This document shows, piece by piece, positions 61,429-64,000 of a DNA stretch of 64,000 nt. The stretch's first letter is position 1. Each line of letters starts with the position of its first letter. The DNA is from Actinokineospora sp. NBRC 105648 (lineage in GTDB: Bacteria; Actinomycetota; Actinomycetes; Mycobacteriales; Pseudonocardiaceae). The notes beneath the pieces are model-generated. The model was not told the DNA's origin, did not search any database, and saw only the letters and a list, made by a program, of their open reading frames with translations. The translations under genes were made by a program, and so were the position numbers. The stretch lies in assembly GCF_030269645.1 (NCBI RefSeq), contig NZ_BSTR01000010.1:140670-204669 (forward strand), read 5' to 3'.

Positions 61429-62081
61429 CCATCGCCGACGACGGGGCGCTGTTCCGCGAGGGCCTGGTCATGCTGCTGCGCGCGGCCGGGCACGAGGTCG
61501 TCGCCTCGGTCTCCGACGGCGACCAGCTGGTCGCCTCGGTGTCGGCCGACCCGGTCGACGTGGCCATCCTGGACATCCGGATGCCCCCCGAGCCCGACGG
61601 CGGCCTGACCACCGCCGAGCGGGTGCGCGCGCTGCGGCCGGAAACCGGTCTGCTGCTGCTGTCGCACTACGCCGAGACGCACTACCTGATGCGGGTGCTG
61701 GAGATCGGCACCGAGGGCATCGGCTACCGGCTCAAGGAGCGGGTGGCGGGCGTGCAGGTGCTCGACGACACGCTCACCCGGATCGCCGCGGGGGAGATCG
61801 TCATCGAGCCTTCGCTGGCCAAGCGGCTGGTGGAACGCCCGGCGAGCGGCGACGGGCCGGTGGCGGCGCTGACCGAGCGCGAGCACGACGTGCTGCGGCT
61901 GATGGCCGAGGGGCGCACCAACAACGCCATCGCCAAGGAGCTGTTCATCTCCGCCAAGGCCGTGGAGAAGCACATCGCGGCGATCTTCACCAAGCTCGGC
62001 CTGCCCGGCGACCCGACGGTGAACCACCGCCGGGTGCTCGCGGTGCTGGCCTACCTGCGGGCCCGCCGGATCGACGGGTAG
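61419..62081 (+). CDS. LuxR/NarL-family response regulator
   Basis: The 220-residue product starts at a GTG (61419) inside the end of the upstream gene. The receiver domain has acidic pocket Asp7/Asp8 (AIADDGALFREGL), phospho-acceptor Asp52 (AILDIRMPP), Ser/Thr position LLLLSHY and Lys106 (GYRLKERV). The C-terminus is a LuxR helix-turn-helix (LTEREHDVLRLMAEGRTNNA, then FISAKAVEKHIAAIFTKLGL). Everything needed for phosphorylation-dependent DNA binding is present. The two neighbouring kinase-like proteins lack the histidine, so phosphate must come from elsewhere or the regulator works without it. Likely target: the palindrome at 60836-60853 and its twin at 9281-9298. Confidence 0.93.
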   Translation: MRVAIADDGALFREGLVMLLRAAGHEVVASVSDGDQLVASVSADPVDVAILDIRMPPEPDGGLTTAERVRALRPETGLLLLSHYAETHYLMRVLEIGTEGIGYRLKERVAGVQVLDDTLTRIAAGEIVIEPSLAKRLVERPASGDGPVAALTEREHDVLRLMAEGRTNNAIAKELFISAKAVEKHIAAIFTKLGLPGDPTVNHRRVLAVLAYLRARRIDG

Positions 62082-62083
62082 CC

Positions 62084-63877
62084 GTGCGCAGGCGTTCCCC
62101 GGCCGGGCACACGGTGCGCGCGCTGGTGCGCTCGGTGGCCGAGGAGACCGGTCACGACGCGGCGTTCCTGGTCGACGACGAGGTGCACGCGTGGCCCGCC
62201 GACGCCGCGGTCGAGCCGGAATCCGGTGTGGTGGAAGAGGTTCCAGGCGGCGGAGTGCTCGTGGTCGCGGGTGCGGTCGACCGCGCGGTGCTGCGCCGGG
62301 CAGCCGCGCGCATCGCGGTGGCGGTCGCGGGCGAGCGGTTGACCGCCGAGCGCGACCGGCTCGCCGAGCGCGCCGACGGGCTCACCGAGGACGTGCGGGT
62401 GGCCCGCGACCGGTTGTCGCGGGTGCGCGAACTGGAGCGGCGCAGGTTGGTCGGCGCGCTCACCGCCTTCACCACCAGGGAGTTCGCGGACCTGCGTGAG
62501 CTGCTGGAACCGTTGGCGCTGGACGACTTCCGGGTCACGCTGGACGAGGTCATCGACCGGTTCCGCAAGGTGGTGCGTGGCGTGCACCCGGCGATGCTGC
62601 CCGAACGCGGCCCGGCGGCGGCGTTGGGGGAGCTGGCGGCCGACGTGGCGCGGCCGTTCCGGTTCGAGGGCGACCTGGGCAGGCGGGTCGGGTGGGAGGT
62701 CGAGTCCGGGCTCTACCACGCCGCGGCCGCGGTGGTGGCGCAGCTGGCCGAAAGCGCTGCCGCGCAAGCGGTCCGGGTCCGTCTGTCCCGTTCGGACGGT
62801 GCGCTGCGGGTGCGGTTCACCGACGCCGGATCGGGCCTGACCGACGTGGAGCTGCGCGCGGCGCTGGCCGACGACGCCGAACGGCTGGCCGCCTTCGGTG
62901 GCACGCTGACGACCTCGGTGACCGCGGGCGTCGCCGAGGTGCGGATCCTGTTGCCGGAGCGGCTCGACGAGCCGGCCGACGGGTCCGAAGTGGACATACC
63001 GAGCACGTTGCTCGCCCGGGTGCGGGCCCTGGTCGCGGCCGGGGCGCGCGGTTCGGGGGAGTGGGACGCGCAGGCCGAACGGCTGGACCGGCCGCCGGTG
63101 GTGGCGGTGGTGGGGGAGTCGGGGACGGCTGAGGTGGTGGTGGCGCTGACCGGCGTCGACCTCCCCGGCAGGGGTTCTGCGACCGCCACCTGGTACGAGC
63201 ACGCTCCCGTGCGCGACGTGCCGGTCGGGCCAGCTGCTACGGAGCCGGACGCGGTGGTCCGGCTGCCGGTGCCGATCTTGCGTCACCTCACCTTGGTCGA
63301 TGTGCCGCAGTGCCCTGACAGCACGATGATCGCGCCGGGTGGGCCGCTCGCCGACGTCGATGTGGTGCTGCTCCTCGACTCCGACAACGACTTCCGCCGC
63401 GCCGCGCGGTCTGCTCCCCGACGGGTGGACGTGCTGACTCCGGACGCCGACGTTGAGTCCCAGCTGCGCGGGCGGGTGGTCGCTCGCGCTGATCTCTATG
63501 CTGCCCGCGCTGTCTTGGCTGCCGTGCGCACGTTGCCCGCTGACTCTGCGGTTTCCCGGCTGCGCGACCAGGTTCTGGCCGACGCGCACGAACTTGCCGA
63601 GCTTGACGTGCTGGGCGATCTGGAGACTGGTGTGCTCACGCTGCATGCCAACCAGGACAGGGCGTTTCGCCTGCTCGGGGCTCGCGGCCGCACGGCGCAC
63701 GAACGTTTGGCGCTGCCCGCTAGTGCCACCTCGGCGGAAGTGGTGGCGGCGGCTGTTGCGGCGGCGGCGGATTGGCGTGACCGCGCTGCTAGCCCTGCGA
63801 CTGGCTCGCGTGAACGGGACGCTTGTCAGGTGTTGGTGCGGACGTGTGAGGGTTTGGCGACTACGCCGCAGGACTAG
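62084..63877 (+). CDS. degenerate histidine-kinase-like domain joined to a degenerate dynamin-type GTPase domain
   Basis: The GTG at 62084 is 2 bp after the response regulator stop. Residues about 1-75 are a GAF-like head; then a long helix (RLSRVRELERRRLVGALTAF) with no His. A HATPase-like part follows (VVRGVHPAMLPERGPAAALGELA, VESGLYHAAAAVVAQLAESA, then FTDAGSGL), where the ATP-binding Asn is absent. From about 345 the sequence looks like the start of a dynamin/IniA-type GTPase (PPVVAVVGESGTAEVVVALTGV, LRHLTLVDVPQCPDS, ADVDVVLLLDSD), but the P-loop lacks GK(S/T). The end is helical. So both enzyme parts look dead. The stop codon is within CTAG next to an IS element, so the original C-terminus may have been longer. 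Confidence 0.8.
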   Translation: MRRRSPAGHTVRALVRSVAEETGHDAAFLVDDEVHAWPADAAVEPESGVVEEVPGGGVLVVAGAVDRAVLRRAAARIAVAVAGERLTAERDRLAERADGLTEDVRVARDRLSRVRELERRRLVGALTAFTTREFADLRELLEPLALDDFRVTLDEVIDRFRKVVRGVHPAMLPERGPAAALGELAADVARPFRFEGDLGRRVGWEVESGLYHAAAAVVAQLAESAAAQAVRVRLSRSDGALRVRFTDAGSGLTDVELRAALADDAERLAAFGGTLTTSVTAGVAEVRILLPERLDEPADGSEVDIPSTLLARVRALVAAGARGSGEWDAQAERLDRPPVVAVVGESGTAEVVVALTGVDLPGRGSATATWYEHAPVRDVPVGPAATEPDAVVRLPVPILRHLTLVDVPQCPDSTMIAPGGPLADVDVVLLLDSDNDFRRAARSAPRRVDVLTPDADVESQLRGRVVARADLYAARAVLAAVRTLPADSAVSRLRDQVLADAHELAELDVLGDLETGVLTLHANQDRAFRLLGARGRTAHERLALPASATSAEVVAAAVAAAADWRDRAASPATGSRERDACQVLVRTCEGLATTPQD

Positions 63878-64000
63878 GGCCTGTATCGAAGTCGATCAGA
63901 GCCATTCGTTGATCGCGGCGACATAGACGGTGGCTTCGTAGCGCACGGCCAGCTTGTCGTACCGGGTGGCCACGGCACGGTGGCGTTTGAGCCGGTTGAT
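63878..64000. mobile_element. right part of an IS5-type insertion sequence, cut by the window end
   Basis: The element seems to start right after CTAG (63874-63877) with GGCCTGTATCGAAGTC, probably its inverted end. It contains the 3' end of a transposase gene on the minus strand. IS5-group elements favour CTAG-like targets. The other end is outside the window. Confidence 0.7.
63896..64000 (-). CDS. IS5-family DDE transposase, C-terminal end only
   Basis: Reading leftward from the window edge, the frame gives INRLKRHRAVATRYDKLAVR then ATVYVAAINEWL and a TGA (complement of 63896-63898). This is the well-known end of actinomycete IS5/IS427-type transposases, including the R-Y-D-K-L-A motif with the last catalytic-domain helix. 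The rest lies beyond the window. No frameshift is seen in this piece, so the element may be intact. Confidence 0.85.
   Translation of the reverse strand: MNRLKRHRAVATRYDKLAVRYEATVYVAAINEWL

Noticed and set aside
1..64000. tRNA or rRNA genes
   Set aside because: No tRNA cloverleaf (GGTTCGAATC-type loop with matching arms) or rRNA signature was recognised by eye on either strand.

Overview
The window is very GC-rich, with strong G/C bias at third codon positions. It carries XRE-DUF5753/DUF397 pairs, a mycobacterial-style type VII secretion system (T7SS/ESX) with WXG100-like proteins, and frequent GTG starts. This points to a filamentous actinomycete, most likely of the Pseudonocardiales; that placement is inferred from gene content, not from a marker gene.

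Layout. (1) 1-4783: end of a PLP-dependent class V aminotransferase-fold enzyme, a 29-residue Cys-containing peptide gene, a perfect 12-bp hairpin, an internally duplicated TPR-type protein and a translationally coupled M17 leucyl aminopeptidase. Together these look like a small RiPP-type locus. (2) 5014-10342: secreted M6 (InhA-like) metalloprotease, a lipoprotein, an ECF sigma factor, an ArsR-VOC operon with an operator inside its promoter, and a broken P-loop kinase. (3) 10448-29601: the T7SS core. On the minus strand an operon runs eccC, mycP-like, a membrane protein with an amyloid-like motif, and a propeller lipoprotein. On the plus strand lie an XRE/DUF397 pair, then eccD, eccB, a low-complexity protein, three small WXG100-like proteins, a Gly/Pro-rich PPE-like substrate, a YbaB-like protein and one more WXG100-like protein. 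A DUF4157-ADP-ribosyltransferase toxin gene sits on the minus strand between the pair and eccD. (4) 29617-48195: a single 6,192-residue gene with a WXG100-type N-terminus and three papain-fold glutamine-deamidase toxin domains (Tox-PL). The domains are separated by two duplicated stalks of about 2.3 kaa. (5) 48196-49984: decayed, repeat-filled DNA with an acyl-CoA synthetase remnant. (6) 49985-57925: a T7SS-linked operon with a Pro/Ala-rich protein with an ART-like end, an unknown protein, and a beta-helix fused to two CbbX/EccA-type AAA domains. (7) 58018-63877: a secreted ricin-type lectin, an Hsp70-YVTN propeller fusion, two kinase-like proteins lacking the phospho-acceptor histidine around a normal LuxR response regulator, and the end of an IS5-type transposase at the right edge.

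How it fits together. EccB/C/D plus the EccA-like AAA protein would recognise and export WXG100-type partners. The YbaB-like, WXG100-like and giant-toxin genes are spaced as one operon, so the giant protein is the likely main cargo. The mycosin has lost its catalytic serine, so it can only be structural unless another copy exists elsewhere. No EccE and no obvious immunity gene to the deaminase is visible.

The best candidates for something undescribed are the three-warhead giant toxin with its repeated KRxRxD boundary motif, the pseudo-mycosin, the amyloid-motif membrane protein, the peptide locus at the left end, and the Hsp70/pseudo-kinase operon. That operon shares an 18-bp palindrome with the sigma/ArsR intergenic region.
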